Assembly (NCBI RefSeq): GCF_009811555.1
Contig: NZ_BLIN01000005.1
Coordinates: 4,535,501-4,599,500, forward strand
Reading direction: 5' to 3'
Origin: Streptomyces caniferus
GTDB lineage: Bacteria; Actinomycetota; Actinomycetes; Streptomycetales; Streptomycetaceae
Length of the DNA stretch: 64,000 nt
A program made the translations under genes and the position numbers. The notes below the pieces were generated by a model. It had not been told where the DNA came from. It did no database searches and worked only from the letters and a program-made list of their open reading frames with translations. Shown here in pieces: positions 44,684 through 54,074 of the stretch; position 1 is the stretch's first letter, and each line of letters opens with the position of its first letter.

Positions 44684-46636
44684 CTACAGCCGCGGCTCGA
44701 AGCGCGCGAGGGCGCGCAGTGCGCGTGGGGCGAAGCGGGACATCAGATGGGCGCCGCGGGCCTCGGGGGTGACCGGCACCACCGCCTGGTTGCGGACCAC
44801 CGCACGCAGAATGGCGTCGGCGACCTTCTCCGGCGGGTAGTTGCGCAGCCCGTACATCCGCGCGGCCTTGGCCTGGCGACGCTTCTCCTCGTCGGCCGAG
44901 ACACCGGTGAAGCGGGCCGTGGTGGTGATGCCGGTGTTGACCAGTCCCGGGCAGATGGCCGAGACGCCGATGCCCTGACCGGCCAGTTCGGCACGCAGAC
45001 ACTCGCTGAGCATCAGGACGGCCGCCTTGGACGTGCTGTAGGCGGGCAGCACCCTCGACGGCTGGAAGGCGGCGGCCGAGGCGATGTTGACGATATGGCC
45101 GCCCTGTCCGCGGTCCGCCATTCGCTTGCCGAAGATCCGGCAGCCATGGATGACGCCCCACAGATTGACGTCCAGCACCTTCTTCCAGTCCTCGGCGCTG
45201 GTCTGCAGGAAGGCGCCGGACAGGCCGATGCCGGCGTTGTTCACCAGGACGTCGACGGTGCCGTACTCGGCATCGACCTTGTCGGCGAGCTTCTCCATCG
45301 CCGCCTCGTCCGAGACGTCGGCAACCTCCGCCCAGGCCGCGGGTGCACCGATCAGCCGGGACATCTCGGCGGTCCGTGCCGCGCCCTCGGCGTCCCGGTC
45401 GACCGCGATGATCCGGGCGCCGGCCTCGGCGAAGGCGAACGCCGTCGCCCGGCCGATGCCGCCGGCCGCACCGGTCACCAGCACCAGCTGGCCGCCGAAC
45501 CGGTCGGCGTGCGGGCCGGACGCCACGACCCGCTTCGCCGGATCTCCCTCTTCCTTGGCGGTGACGAACTCGCCGATCCAGGAGACGAGCTGATCGGGGC
45601 GGGTACGCGGTACCCAGTGCTTGGCCGGGAGAGTGCGGCGTACCAGCTGGGGCGCCCACTGCTCCAGGTCGTCGTACAGCCGCTGGGAGAGAAACGCATC
45701 ACCGGTCGGGGTGATGAGCTGGACCGGGCAGTGCGCATAGGCGTCGGTGCGCGGGCGGCGGAGCCGGGGGAGGACATTGTCGCGGTAGAGCCAGGCACCG
45801 TGGGCGGCATCGGTCGGCAGTGAAGCGGTCGGGTAGTCACCGCCCGGCACCTTCTCCACCCGCTGCAGGATCTTTGGCCAGCGCGTGCCGAGCGGGCCCT
45901 TCCATGCCAGCTCGGGCAGTACGGGCGTGTGCAGCAGGTAGACGTACCAGGACTTGGCGCTCTGGTTGAGGAGCTGGGCGGCGCGCCGCGGAGTGGGGCG
46001 TGCCATGCGCTTCTTGATCCAGTGGCCGAAGTGGTCCAGGGACGGGCCGGACAGGGAGGTGAAGGAGGCGATCCGGCCCTCCGTACGGCGCACCGTGGCG
46101 AACTCCCAGGCCTGTACCGAGCCCCAGTCGTGGCCGACCACATGGACCGGGCGGTCGGGGCTGACGGCGTCGGCGACGGCCAGGAAGTCGTCCGTCAGCT
46201 TCTCCAGGGTGAAGCCGCCGCGCAGCGGCTGCGGAGCGGTGGACCGGCCGCAGCCCCGGACGTCGTAGAGCACCACATGGAACCGGTCGGCCAGACCGCG
46301 GGCGACCTCGGACCACACCTCTTTGCTGTCCGGATAGCCGTGCACCAGCATCACCGTGGGGCGTGCCGGATCCCCCAGCTCGGCGACGCACAGCTCGATG
46401 CCGCCGGTGGGCACCCAGCGCTCCCGCGCCCCGTCGAGCCCCGTGCCGCTTCCGACCGCGGGCTGCTGCACCGGCCCCGGCCCCGGTCGCTGCTGCCGAT
46501 CCGCTCGCCGCCCACGCCCCTTCCCCTGCCGGGACCCCTGCTCCCCCGGCCCGGGCCGCGGCACAGCCCCCTGCCCCGAGGGCTCTCCCGCAGGCCCCTG
46601 CTCCTGTCCCTCTCCCCGACCACGTCCCGTGTTCAC
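44684..46636 (-). CDS. EphD-like epoxide hydrolase/short-chain dehydrogenase fusion
   Basis: 650 residues. Residues 1-~68 are Gly/Gln/Arg/Pro-rich. An alpha/beta-hydrolase (~70-365) has the oxyanion motif His-Gly-Tyr-Pro, nucleophile Asp170 in Gly-His-Asp-Trp-Gly and catalytic His340, the epoxide-hydrolase set rather than a Ser esterase. An SDR domain (~380-640) has Thr-Gly-Ala-Ala-Gly-Gly-Ile-Gly (388-395), Asn-Asn-Ala-Gly, Ser520 and Tyr533-x3-Lys537. M. tuberculosis EphD has this same fusion. GTG start overlaps the stop of the upstream M24 gene. It may hydrolyse a lipid epoxide and then oxidise or reduce the product. Confidence 0.93.
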   Translation of the reverse strand: MNTGRGRGEGQEQGPAGEPSGQGAVPRPGPGEQGSRQGKGRGRRADRQQRPGPGPVQQPAVGSGTGLDGARERWVPTGGIELCVAELGDPARPTVMLVHGYPDSKEVWSEVARGLADRFHVVLYDVRGCGRSTAPQPLRGGFTLEKLTDDFLAVADAVSPDRPVHVVGHDWGSVQAWEFATVRRTEGRIASFTSLSGPSLDHFGHWIKKRMARPTPRRAAQLLNQSAKSWYVYLLHTPVLPELAWKGPLGTRWPKILQRVEKVPGGDYPTASLPTDAAHGAWLYRDNVLPRLRRPRTDAYAHCPVQLITPTGDAFLSQRLYDDLEQWAPQLVRRTLPAKHWVPRTRPDQLVSWIGEFVTAKEEGDPAKRVVASGPHADRFGGQLVLVTGAAGGIGRATAFAFAEAGARIIAVDRDAEGAARTAEMSRLIGAPAAWAEVADVSDEAAMEKLADKVDAEYGTVDVLVNNAGIGLSGAFLQTSAEDWKKVLDVNLWGVIHGCRIFGKRMADRGQGGHIVNIASAAAFQPSRVLPAYSTSKAAVLMLSECLRAELAGQGIGVSAICPGLVNTGITTTARFTGVSADEEKRRQAKAARMYGLRNYPPEKVADAILRAVVRNQAVVPVTPEARGAHLMSRFAPRALRALARFEPRL

Positions 46637-47499
46637 GCTGTCTTCTCCTCCTGCCAGCGCCGCACATGCGGCAGATCATCGTCCAGCCAAAAGGCGCTCT
46701 CCTGCGGGTCCTTGGAGTCCGTGACGACCAGGATCTCCTCGAACTTCGCGCCCGTTCCCCGGAATCCGAGGTGGGGTTCGACCGCCCACAGTCCGGGCTG
46801 CGGCGGGTGGTCGGAGAAGGTGTAGGGGCTCCACAGCGGGGACCAGCCGTCACGGTGGCCGTGCAGTGCATCGGAGGCCAGACCCTTGAGGGACTGGGTG
46901 CCGAACCCGAAGAGAGTCGGGGACCAGCGCCGTTGCCTGACCCGGTCGACCTTGTGCGCGATGACGCCGAAGGGGTAGGCGCGGTGGCGGTTGGCGTAGC
47001 CCTGCCGCGCCATCAACCGGTCGACGTCCTCGTAGATCTCCCGGAGCGGGCGTCGCTCGCGCACCTCGCGCAGGATCAGCTCCCGGTGTGCTTCGAGGTC
47101 GGCGAGGAGCCGGTCGTGCACGGGGTTGAGCCCGAGGCAGCCGGAGTAGCCGATGTCGGCCGTGTAGCCCCGATGAATCGGTGCCATGTCCAGGATGAAG
47201 GGCATCCCCGGTTCCAGCTCGCGATGGGTCGGGAAGAACTGCAGCGGCACCCGGAAGTTGACGAAGGCGGTGCGGTCGCCGAACCAGGCGAACGGCAGAT
47301 GGAACCAGTCCCGAACCCCGCGCTCGCGCAGCCACTCGCGCTGCATCCGCGCCGCCGCCCGCTCGGTGATCCCGGGCCTGAGCTGCGCGGCCACCGCTTC
47401 CGCACAGGCGTAGGCGAGTCGCTGGACCTCTCTGAACCCTCTTAGCCCGGCGGGGAGTTCTCCGGCTCGTGGTGAGGTCGCTGAGGTGACTGAGGCCAT
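46633..47499 (-). CDS. M24-family (Xaa-Pro aminopeptidase-like) metallopeptidase
   Basis: 288 residues. It has the pita-bread fold metal ligands in Phe-Ile-Leu-Asp-Met-Ala-Pro, Thr-Ala-Asp-Ile-Gly, Ala-Val-Glu-Pro-His-Leu-Gly and Lys-Phe-Glu-Glu-Ile, though the usual His-rich loop is diverged, so it may be an enzyme of unusual specificity. Start ATG 47499 has a weak ribosome site. Translationally coupled to the EphD-like gene, implying a shared pathway. Divergent from the ABC operon. Confidence 0.85.
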   Translation of the reverse strand: MASVTSATSPRAGELPAGLRGFREVQRLAYACAEAVAAQLRPGITERAAARMQREWLRERGVRDWFHLPFAWFGDRTAFVNFRVPLQFFPTHRELEPGMPFILDMAPIHRGYTADIGYSGCLGLNPVHDRLLADLEAHRELILREVRERRPLREIYEDVDRLMARQGYANRHRAYPFGVIAHKVDRVRQRRWSPTLFGFGTQSLKGLASDALHGHRDGWSPLWSPYTFSDHPPQPGLWAVEPHLGFRGTGAKFEEILVVTDSKDPQESAFWLDDDLPHVRRWQEEKTA

Positions 47500-47547
47500 C
47501 GCCAACCGTCCGTCCGTGAGCGGTGCATCGCGGTACGTGCCCGTAAC

Positions 47548-47569
47548 TTGACACTGATGAATGTGACAA
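47548..47569. promoter_or_regulatory. Imperfect inverted repeat in the M24/ABC divergent region
   Basis: TTGACAC-N8-GTGACAA, one mismatch between arms. The left arm contains a -35-like TTGACA on the + strand and the right arm TTGTCA on the reverse strand, so one protein could control both promoters. Confidence 0.35.
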
Positions 47570-47739
47570 TGCCCGGCGGCTGCGTCAAGGGGGCGTCGGG
47601 TGCCCACCCGCAACCCCGACGCGATGGCAGCTCGGAGAAGGAGACCCCTACGGGCTCGTAATACCGCAGGGGGAGGTACATCCCATCGTCTGGTCTGACG
47701 ACCGGTGTGGCGGAGACCACTACCGTCGAGGACGTGACT

Positions 47740-48762
47740 GTGATCGTGACCGAAAGCCTGAGCAAGCGGTTCCCGCGGGTGACCGCCTTGGACCGGCTCT
47801 CCCTTGACATCGCCCCCGGCGTAACAGGCCTGGTGGGTGCCAACGGTGCCGGCAAGTCCACCCTGATCAAGATCCTTCTCGGCCTGGCCCCGGCCACCGA
47901 AGGGACCGCGCATGTCCTCGGCCTGGACGTGACCAAGGACGGCGGCACCATCCGTGAGCGGGTCGGCTATATGCCCGAGCACGACTGCCTGCCGCCCGAC
48001 GTCTCGGCCACCGAGTTCGTCGTGCACATGGCCCGGATGTCCGGTCTGCCGCCGGCCGCAGCCCGCGAGCGCACCGCCGACACCCTGCGCCACGTCGGCC
48101 TCTACGAGGAGCGCTATCGCCCCATCGGCGGCTACTCGACGGGCATGAAGCAGCGGGTGAAGCTGGCCCAGGCGCTGGTCCACGACCCGCAGCTGGTGTT
48201 CCTCGACGAGCCCACCAACGGCCTCGACCCGGCCGGGCGGGACGAGATGCTCGGCCTGATCCGGCGCGTGCACACCGATTTCGGGATCTCCGTCCTGGTG
48301 ACCTCCCACCTCCTCGGTGAGCTGGAGCGGACCTGTGACCATGTCGTCGTCATCGACGGCGGCAAGCTGCTGCGCTCCTCATCGACCGATGAGTTCACGC
48401 AGGTCACCGCCTCGCTGGCGGTCGAGGTCACGGACACCGACGACCACCCGGACGGCACCGGGGCGCTGCGCGCGGCCCTGACCGCCGCCGGAGCCGCGGT
48501 CACCACCGGCGCCGCCGGTTCGCAGAGCCTCGCCTCCGCCGGGCACCTCCTGTATGTGGAGGCGGCCGGGGAGGAGACCTACGACCTGGTGCGGGACACC
48601 GTCGCCGGACTCGGGCTCGGCCTGATCCGGATGGAACAGCGCCGGCACCAGATCGCCGAGGTCTTCCGCGAGGCGGACGCGGCGTCTGCCACCCCCGCCA
48701 CCGCAGGCGCCCCGAGCGCCCCGCATGCCACCCAGGACGGAGGCGCCCACGATGTCGCCTGA
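47740..48762 (+). CDS. ABC transporter ATP-binding protein (first pair)
   Basis: 340 residues. Walker A Gly-Ala-Asn-Gly-Ala-Gly-Lys-Ser-Thr, signature Tyr-Ser-Thr-Gly-Met-Lys-Gln-Arg (variant of LSGGQ), Walker B Leu-Val-Phe-Leu-Asp-Glu-Pro, D-loop and His of Ser-His. The C-terminal ~100 residues are an Ala/Thr-rich extension. GTG 47740 is preferred because GAGGA at 47728-47732 is 7 nt upstream; earlier GTGs exist. First gene of a four-gene operon of two ATPase/permease pairs of the ABC-2 export type. Confidence 0.92.
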   Translation: MIVTESLSKRFPRVTALDRLSLDIAPGVTGLVGANGAGKSTLIKILLGLAPATEGTAHVLGLDVTKDGGTIRERVGYMPEHDCLPPDVSATEFVVHMARMSGLPPAAARERTADTLRHVGLYEERYRPIGGYSTGMKQRVKLAQALVHDPQLVFLDEPTNGLDPAGRDEMLGLIRRVHTDFGISVLVTSHLLGELERTCDHVVVIDGGKLLRSSSTDEFTQVTASLAVEVTDTDDHPDGTGALRAALTAAGAAVTTGAAGSQSLASAGHLLYVEAAGEETYDLVRDTVAGLGLGLIRMEQRRHQIAEVFREADAASATPATAGAPSAPHATQDGGAHDVA

Positions 48763-49708
48763 GCCCAAGACGTCCGCGTCCGTGACGTCCGCACCGGCGA
48801 CGCCCGGATCCGGGGCGTCCGTATCCGCCGCACCGGGCGGCGCCTATATCCACAACATCGGCTACCGCCACTACGACGGCCCCCGCCTGGGCCGTGCCTA
48901 CGCCCGCCGGTCGCTCTTCTCGCAGAGCCTGCGCGGCGCCTACGGTCTGGGCCGTTCGGCCAAGAGCAAGGCGCTGCCGATGCTGCTCTTCGCGGTGATG
49001 TGCCTGCCCGCCGCGATCATGGTCGCGGTGGCGGTGTTCACCAAGGCCGGCAGCCTCCCGGTCGGCTACTCCCGCTACGCCGTCTACCTCCAGGCCGTCA
49101 TCGGCCTCTTCCTGGCCGCCCAGGCCCCGCAGTCGGTCTCACGCGATCTGCGCTTCAAGTCCATCCCGCTGTACTTCTCCCGCCCCATCGAGCGGGTCGA
49201 CTACGTGGTGTCGAAGTTCGCGGCGATGGCCAGTGCCCTGTTCATCCTCACCGGTGCGCCGCTGCTGGTCCTCTACATCGGGGCGCTGCTGGCGAAGCTG
49301 GACTTCGTCGACCAGACCAAGGGGCTGGCGCAGGGAGTGGTCTCCGTGGTGTTGCTGTCGCTGCTGTTCGCCGGGATCGGCCTGGTCGTCTCCGCGGTCA
49401 CCCCGCGCCGGGGCTTCGGCGTCGCCGCCGTGATCGCCGTACTCACCATTCCGTACGGTGCCGTGAGCGCGGTGCAGGGGATCGCCTTCGTCCAGGGCAA
49501 CGAGGCCGCCGTCGGGTGGCTGGGGCTGTTCTCCCCGATCACGCTGATCGACGGGGTGCAGTCGACCTTCCTCGGTGGTACCAGCTCCTTCCCCAACGGC
49601 CTGACGCCGTCGACCGGTGCCGGATTCGTCTACCTCCTGGTCACGCTGGCCGTCATCGCCGGCTGCTACGCCCTGCTGATGCGCCGCTACCGGAAGGCCG
49701 GACTGTGA
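48752..49708 (+). CDS. ABC-2 type permease (first pair)
   Basis: 318 residues. A cytoplasmic Ser/Ala/Thr-rich N-terminus (1-~30) and Tyr-Arg-His-Tyr-Asp-Gly-Pro-Arg motif precede six TM helices (from ~74). Overlaps the ATPase gene by 11 bp; GGAGG at 48739-48743. Substrate unknown. Confidence 0.9.
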   Translation: MSPEPKTSASVTSAPATPGSGASVSAAPGGAYIHNIGYRHYDGPRLGRAYARRSLFSQSLRGAYGLGRSAKSKALPMLLFAVMCLPAAIMVAVAVFTKAGSLPVGYSRYAVYLQAVIGLFLAAQAPQSVSRDLRFKSIPLYFSRPIERVDYVVSKFAAMASALFILTGAPLLVLYIGALLAKLDFVDQTKGLAQGVVSVVLLSLLFAGIGLVVSAVTPRRGFGVAAVIAVLTIPYGAVSAVQGIAFVQGNEAAVGWLGLFSPITLIDGVQSTFLGGTSSFPNGLTPSTGAGFVYLLVTLAVIAGCYALLMRRYRKAGL

Positions 49709-49784
49709 CCGCCCCCCGCCGCAGGCTCCCGCTGGACGGCGTCCCCGGCCCGACCACCACCCTCCTAAGGAATGGGCTGCGCCC

Positions 49785-50696
49785 ATGAGCACTCTCACCA
49801 TCGACCATGTCTCGCGTTGGTTCGGCAATGTCGTCGCCGTCAACGACATCACGATGACCATCGGTCCCGGCGTGACCGGCCTGCTCGGCCCCAACGGCGC
49901 CGGCAAGTCCACCCTCATCAACATGATGGGCGGCTTCCTCGCGCCCTCCAACGGCTCGGTCACCCTCGACGGGACCACGATCTGGCGCCACGCCGGCATC
50001 TACCGCCACATCGGCATCGTCCCGGAGCGCGAGGCGATGTACGACTTCCTCACGGGGCGCGAATTCGTCCTCGCCAACGCGGAGTTGCACGGCCTCGGCC
50101 GGGCGGAGGCGGCCAGAGCGCTGGCCACCGTCGAGATGGAGTACGCCCAGGACCGCAAGATCTCGACGTACAGCAAGGGCATGCGGCAGCGCGTGAAGAT
50201 GGCCTCGGCGCTGGTCCACGACCCGTCCGTGCTGCTGCTCGACGAGCCGTTCAACGGCATGGACCCCCGTCAGCGGATGCAGCTGATGGAGCTGCTGCGG
50301 CGGATGGGCGACCAGGGCCGTACGGTCCTGTTCTCCTCGCACATCCTCGAAGAGGTCGAACAACTCGCCTCACACATCGAGGTGGTGGTGGCCGGACGGC
50401 ATGCCGCGTCCGGCGACTTCCGCAAGATCCGCCGGCTGATGACGGACCGCCCGCACCGCTACCTGGTCCGGTCCGACAACGACCGGGCGCTGGCCGGCGC
50501 GCTGATCGCCGACCCCTCGACGGCCGGCATCGAGGTGGACCTCGCCGAAGGCGCGCTGCGCATCCAGGCGGTCGACTTCGGCCGCTTCACCGAACTCCTG
50601 CCGCGGGTCGCCCGCGACCACGGCATCCGCCTTCTGACGGTCTCGCCCTCCGACGAGTCGCTGGAATCCGTCTTCTCCTACCTCGTAGCGGCCTGA
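49785..50696 (+). CDS. ABC transporter ATP-binding protein (second pair)
   Basis: 303 residues. Walker A Gly-Pro-Asn-Gly-Ala-Gly-Lys-Ser-Thr, signature Tyr-Ser-Lys-Gly-Met-Arg-Gln-Arg, Walker B Val-Leu-Leu-Leu-Asp-Glu-Pro. ATG 49785 with AAGGA upstream, 76 bp after the first permease. The two ATPases are similar in size and motif variants, suggesting an old duplication of the ATPase-permease unit; they may form one heteromeric exporter. Confidence 0.93.
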   Translation: MSTLTIDHVSRWFGNVVAVNDITMTIGPGVTGLLGPNGAGKSTLINMMGGFLAPSNGSVTLDGTTIWRHAGIYRHIGIVPEREAMYDFLTGREFVLANAELHGLGRAEAARALATVEMEYAQDRKISTYSKGMRQRVKMASALVHDPSVLLLDEPFNGMDPRQRMQLMELLRRMGDQGRTVLFSSHILEEVEQLASHIEVVVAGRHAASGDFRKIRRLMTDRPHRYLVRSDNDRALAGALIADPSTAGIEVDLAEGALRIQAVDFGRFTELLPRVARDHGIRLLTVSPSDESLESVFSYLVAA

Positions 50697-50719
50697 GGCC
50701 CTGAAAGGAGCCCTGACGC

Positions 50720-51496
50720 ATGTCCACGACCACTCCGACGGCCCCGACCGCGCCCCCCGGCGCGCCGAAGGCCTCGCTGTTCCACCCCACCGTCGCCCGG
50801 CTCACCTACCGCGCCCTGCTCGGCCGGCGCCGGGCCATGATCCTCTTCGCGCTGCCCGCCCTGCTGGTGGTGCTCGCGGTGGCCGTCCGCGTGCTGGCCG
50901 GCGCCGACGACTCCACCGCCGGCGGCATCCTGGGCGGCTTCGCGCTGGGCACGATGGTGCCGCTGATCGGCGTCATCGCCGGTACGGGCGCGATCGGCCC
51001 CGAGATCGACGACGGCTCGGTGGTCTACCTCCTCGCCAAGCCGGTGTCCCGGCCGACGATCATCTTCACCAAACTCCTGGTCGCGATAGGCGTCACGGTC
51101 GCCTTCTCCGCCCTCCCCGTCCTGCTCGCCGGCTTCCTCCTCAACGGCAACAGCCAGCAGATGGCGGTGGGATACGCCGTGGCGGCGGCCGTCGCCTCCG
51201 TCGCCTACAGCGCCCTCTTCCTCCTCTTCGGCACGATCACCCGGCAGGCCGTCGTGTTCGGCCTGGTCTACGCCCTGGTCTGGGAGGCGCTGGTGGGCAC
51301 CCTCGTCCCGGGCGCGAAGACGCTGAGCGTCCAGCAGTGGGCACTGGCGGTCGGCCAGAAGGCGGCCGCGGAGGGTGCGATCACCTCCGATGTCCAACTG
51401 CCGCTCGCGATCGGCCTGCTGGTGGTCCTCACGGCCGCCGCCACCTGGTATGCCGCCCGCCGTCTGAAGGCGCTGACGCTGGCCGGCGAGGAGTAA
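50720..51496 (+). CDS. ABC-2 type permease (second pair)
   Basis: 258 residues with six TM helices beginning near residue 40. ATG 50720 is 23 bp after the ATPase stop, with AAAGGAG upstream. Last gene of the operon. The permease is shorter than the first and lacks its N-terminal motif, so the two permeases are not simple copies. Confidence 0.9.
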   Translation: MSTTTPTAPTAPPGAPKASLFHPTVARLTYRALLGRRRAMILFALPALLVVLAVAVRVLAGADDSTAGGILGGFALGTMVPLIGVIAGTGAIGPEIDDGSVVYLLAKPVSRPTIIFTKLLVAIGVTVAFSALPVLLAGFLLNGNSQQMAVGYAVAAAVASVAYSALFLLFGTITRQAVVFGLVYALVWEALVGTLVPGAKTLSVQQWALAVGQKAAAEGAITSDVQLPLAIGLLVVLTAAATWYAARRLKALTLAGEE

Positions 51497-51557
51497 CGAC
51501 ATCCGGGCGGGGCGCGGGTGGACGGGTAGCGGGCGCGAAAGGGGACACCGGAAACCC

Positions 51558-52388
51558 CTAAGCCCCGCCCCCGCCACCGCCGCCAGTTCCGGCGCCCTTC
51601 TGCAGGTCGTTGAACTCGCGGACGTTGCGCAGATGCTCCTGGTAGTCGGCGGTGAAGCGGGTGTCGCCCGGTTTGACGGTGACGAAGTAGAGCCAGTCGC
51701 CCGCGGGCGGCGCGCCGGCCGCCTTCAGCGCGTCGGCCCCGGGGCTGTCGATCGGCGTCGGCGGCAGGCCCGGGTAGCGGTAGGTGTTGTACGGGTTCTT
51801 GGTCCTGGTGTCGGCATGGCTGGTGCGGAGGGTGCTGCGGGCCAGCGCGTAGTTGATCGTCGAATCCATCTGCAGCGGCATGTGGTGCGCGAGTCGGTTG
51901 TCGATGACCCGGGCGACCTTGCCCATATCGGCCGGCCGGTCCGCCTCGGCCTGCACGATGCTGGCGATGACGACCGTCCGGTAGGAGGCGATGCCGTCGG
52001 CGGCGAGCCGCTGCTTGGCGGTTTTGACCATGTAGGCGAGCAGCGACGCCGGGGTGGTGTCCGAGTCGAGGGGATAGGTCGCCGGGAAGAGATAGCCCTC
52101 GGGGTTGCCCTTCGCCTCGGCCGGCAGCGCCAGATGCGCGCTCTTGGCGGCCTTCGCGGTGGAGCCCGCGGGACGGTGCAGGGCCTTGTCGGCGGCCGCG
52201 TAGACCTGTGAGGCCCGCTGCCCTTCCGGGACGGTCAGCGTCTGACCGGGCCGCAACCCGCGCAGCAACCGCGGCAGCAGCAGCGCCGCAAGGACGACCA
52301 GGACACACAGCACCGCTACGAGAACGAGCCGGCCGGTGCGGGGGAGCCGCGGTCCTGGCCGGCGAACGGTGCGCTCAACATCGCTCAT
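51558..52388 (-). CDS. mltG: Endolytic transglycosylase MltG-like protein, short form
   Basis: 276 residues. One TM helix (~20-42), a short LysM-like segment, then the YceG/MltG catalytic domain with Glu148 in Ile-Ala-Ser-Ile-Val-Gln-Ala-Glu, Leu-Gln-Met-Asp-Ser-Thr and the Asn-Pro-Tyr-Asn-Thr-Tyr signature. MltG cuts nascent glycan strands of peptidoglycan. Streptomyces also have a much longer MltG beside aroE, so this is probably a second copy. Gly-rich C-terminus. Convergent with the ABC operon. Confidence 0.88.
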   Translation of the reverse strand: MSDVERTVRRPGPRLPRTGRLVLVAVLCVLVVLAALLLPRLLRGLRPGQTLTVPEGQRASQVYAAADKALHRPAGSTAKAAKSAHLALPAEAKGNPEGYLFPATYPLDSDTTPASLLAYMVKTAKQRLAADGIASYRTVVIASIVQAEADRPADMGKVARVIDNRLAHHMPLQMDSTINYALARSTLRTSHADTRTKNPYNTYRYPGLPPTPIDSPGADALKAAGAPPAGDWLYFVTVKPGDTRFTADYQEHLRNVREFNDLQKGAGTGGGGGGGA

Positions 52389-52516
52389 GGGGGCACGGTA
52401 GGCGAGAGCACGGGGGCGCGCGGCGACTGCTTCCCCGATCGTTGCCGACGGCGGAGATCATTCACCAGCTCGCCATCCACCGGCCACACGCCGGCGCCGG
52501 CCACGGCCCGTGGGCG

Positions 52517-52560
52517 CCTCGCCGGTACGGGATCACCTCGCTGGTACGGGATCACCTCGC
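52517..52560 (+). repeat. 19-bp tandem repeat
   Basis: Two copies (52517-52535, 52536-52554) of CCTCGCYGGTACGGGATCA, followed by a partial third, in the 270-bp gap between the MFS and mltG genes. Function unknown. Confidence 0.7.
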
Positions 52561-52658
52561 CGTACCGGAGCCGACCGGGGAGGCCGGACCGCCGCGCGGC
52601 CCGCGGACTCCGGCCCCGCCTCCCCTACGCCCCCGTACCGCCTCCCGCCTGGCCCTTC

Positions 52659-53966
52659 TCACTCGGCGGCCGGTGCTCCGATCCGCTGGTCCCGGCCCGC
52701 GCCCACGCCCACCAGAGCCAGTCCGGCGCAGACGGCGATCAGCAGCGCGAGGGGGACGGTCCAGCCGTGGGTGGCCTGGTGGACGGCCCCCAGGACGAGG
52801 GGGCCGGCGGCGGCCAGAAGGTACCCGCCGGTCTGGGCCATGCCGGAGAGGCGGGCGGCGGTGTGGGCATCGCCGGAGCGCAGCACCATCATCGTCAGGG
52901 CCAGCCCCAGCGCACCGCCCTGCCCGACGCCGAGGAGCGTGGCCCACAGCCAGGCACCCGCCACCGGCGCCACCAGCAGTCCGACGACGCCGCAGGCCAT
53001 CAGCGTGGACACGGCCACGGCCAGCAGCCGCTGACGCCGCATCCGCCCCGCGAGCATCGGCACGATGAACGAGCCGACCATCTGCACCAGCGTGCTGAAG
53101 GCGAAGACCAGGCCCGCCTCGCCCTTGCCCATGCCGTGGTCGGTGAAGATCGTCGGCATCCAGGCGATGGTCACGTACGCGACCAGCGACTGCGAGCCCA
53201 TGAAGACCGTGACCTGCCAGGCCAGCGGGGAACGGCTCAGCTTCGGCCCGTCCCCGGTGCTGTGCAGAGGGGTGGCCGCGGCGGCGCCATGGCGGGTGCC
53301 GCGCCGGGCCATGAGCGTCTGCGGGATCCAGACGACCGCGGCGGCGGCGGCCAGCAGTGCCCAGGAGACCAGCGCACCTTGCCAGCTGCCGAGCGCGCTC
53401 TCCAGCGGTACCGCGGAGGCGGCCGAGACGGTCGCGCCCAGGATCATCGCGGTCGAGTACAGCGCCGTCATCCCCGCGGCACGCTCCGGGAAGTCCCGCT
53501 TGATCAGGCCGGGCATCAGCACGTTCAGCAGCGCGATGGAGGTGCCGACCACGGCACACCCGGCGAACAGCGCGACCACCGGCGGGGCGATCCGCAGCAC
53601 GATGCCGCCGCACAGGGCCACCAGCGCAGCGCAGAGCGCCGCCTCCGTGCCCCAGCGGCGGGCCAGTTTCGGCGCGAGGATCGAGCCGAGACCCATGAAG
53701 ATCAGCGGGATGGTCGTCACCAGACTGCTGGCCGTCGCGGTCAGCCGGAAGTGCCGGCCGATCTCGGCGAGCAGCGGCGAGACCCCGGCCAGCGCCGTCC
53801 GCATATTGAGTGCGGCAAGGACGATTCCGGCCATGATCAGGGCCGGGTGGGCCCGCAGTTGCTTGCGGGCCGCGGCGACCGGTGGTGCCGCGACGAGATC
53901 TTCCTCAGCGTCGATCAAGGGTGCCGCGGAGTCGATCAAGGGTGCCTCGGACCTGGGCCCTGCCAT
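52659..53966 (-). CDS. MFS transporter, CynX/NimT type
   Basis: 435 residues, twelve TM helices from about residue 48. The Leu-Asn-Met-Arg-Thr-Ala-Leu-Ala-Gly-Val-Ser-Pro stretch in TM1-2 is the hallmark of the CynX/NimT (cyanate/nitroimidazole) group. ATG 53966 is preferred over an upstream TTG. It is preceded by the GntR gene on the same strand, its probable regulator, with a 9-bp tandem repeat in the leader between them. Confidence 0.9.
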   Translation of the reverse strand: MAGPRSEAPLIDSAAPLIDAEEDLVAAPPVAAARKQLRAHPALIMAGIVLAALNMRTALAGVSPLLAEIGRHFRLTATASSLVTTIPLIFMGLGSILAPKLARRWGTEAALCAALVALCGGIVLRIAPPVVALFAGCAVVGTSIALLNVLMPGLIKRDFPERAAGMTALYSTAMILGATVSAASAVPLESALGSWQGALVSWALLAAAAAVVWIPQTLMARRGTRHGAAAATPLHSTGDGPKLSRSPLAWQVTVFMGSQSLVAYVTIAWMPTIFTDHGMGKGEAGLVFAFSTLVQMVGSFIVPMLAGRMRRQRLLAVAVSTLMACGVVGLLVAPVAGAWLWATLLGVGQGGALGLALTMMVLRSGDAHTAARLSGMAQTGGYLLAAAGPLVLGAVHQATHGWTVPLALLIAVCAGLALVGVGAGRDQRIGAPAAE

Positions 53967-54020
53967 ACGTGCGTACCTCGCCAAGAGTGGTGTGTGTGCG
54001 GGAAGGAGATCGGTGTTCCA

Positions 54021-54074
54021 GGAGGAACAGGAGGAACAGGAGGAACAGGAGGAACAGGAGGAACAGAAGGAACA
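54021..54074 (+). repeat. 9-bp tandem repeat in the leader of the MFS gene
   Basis: Five exact copies of GGAGGAACA (54021-54065) and a sixth degenerate copy. In the MFS mRNA, made from the other strand, it reads TGTTCCTCC repeated, so the anti-Shine-Dalgarno-like CCTCC occurs every 9 nt. Confidence 0.9.
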
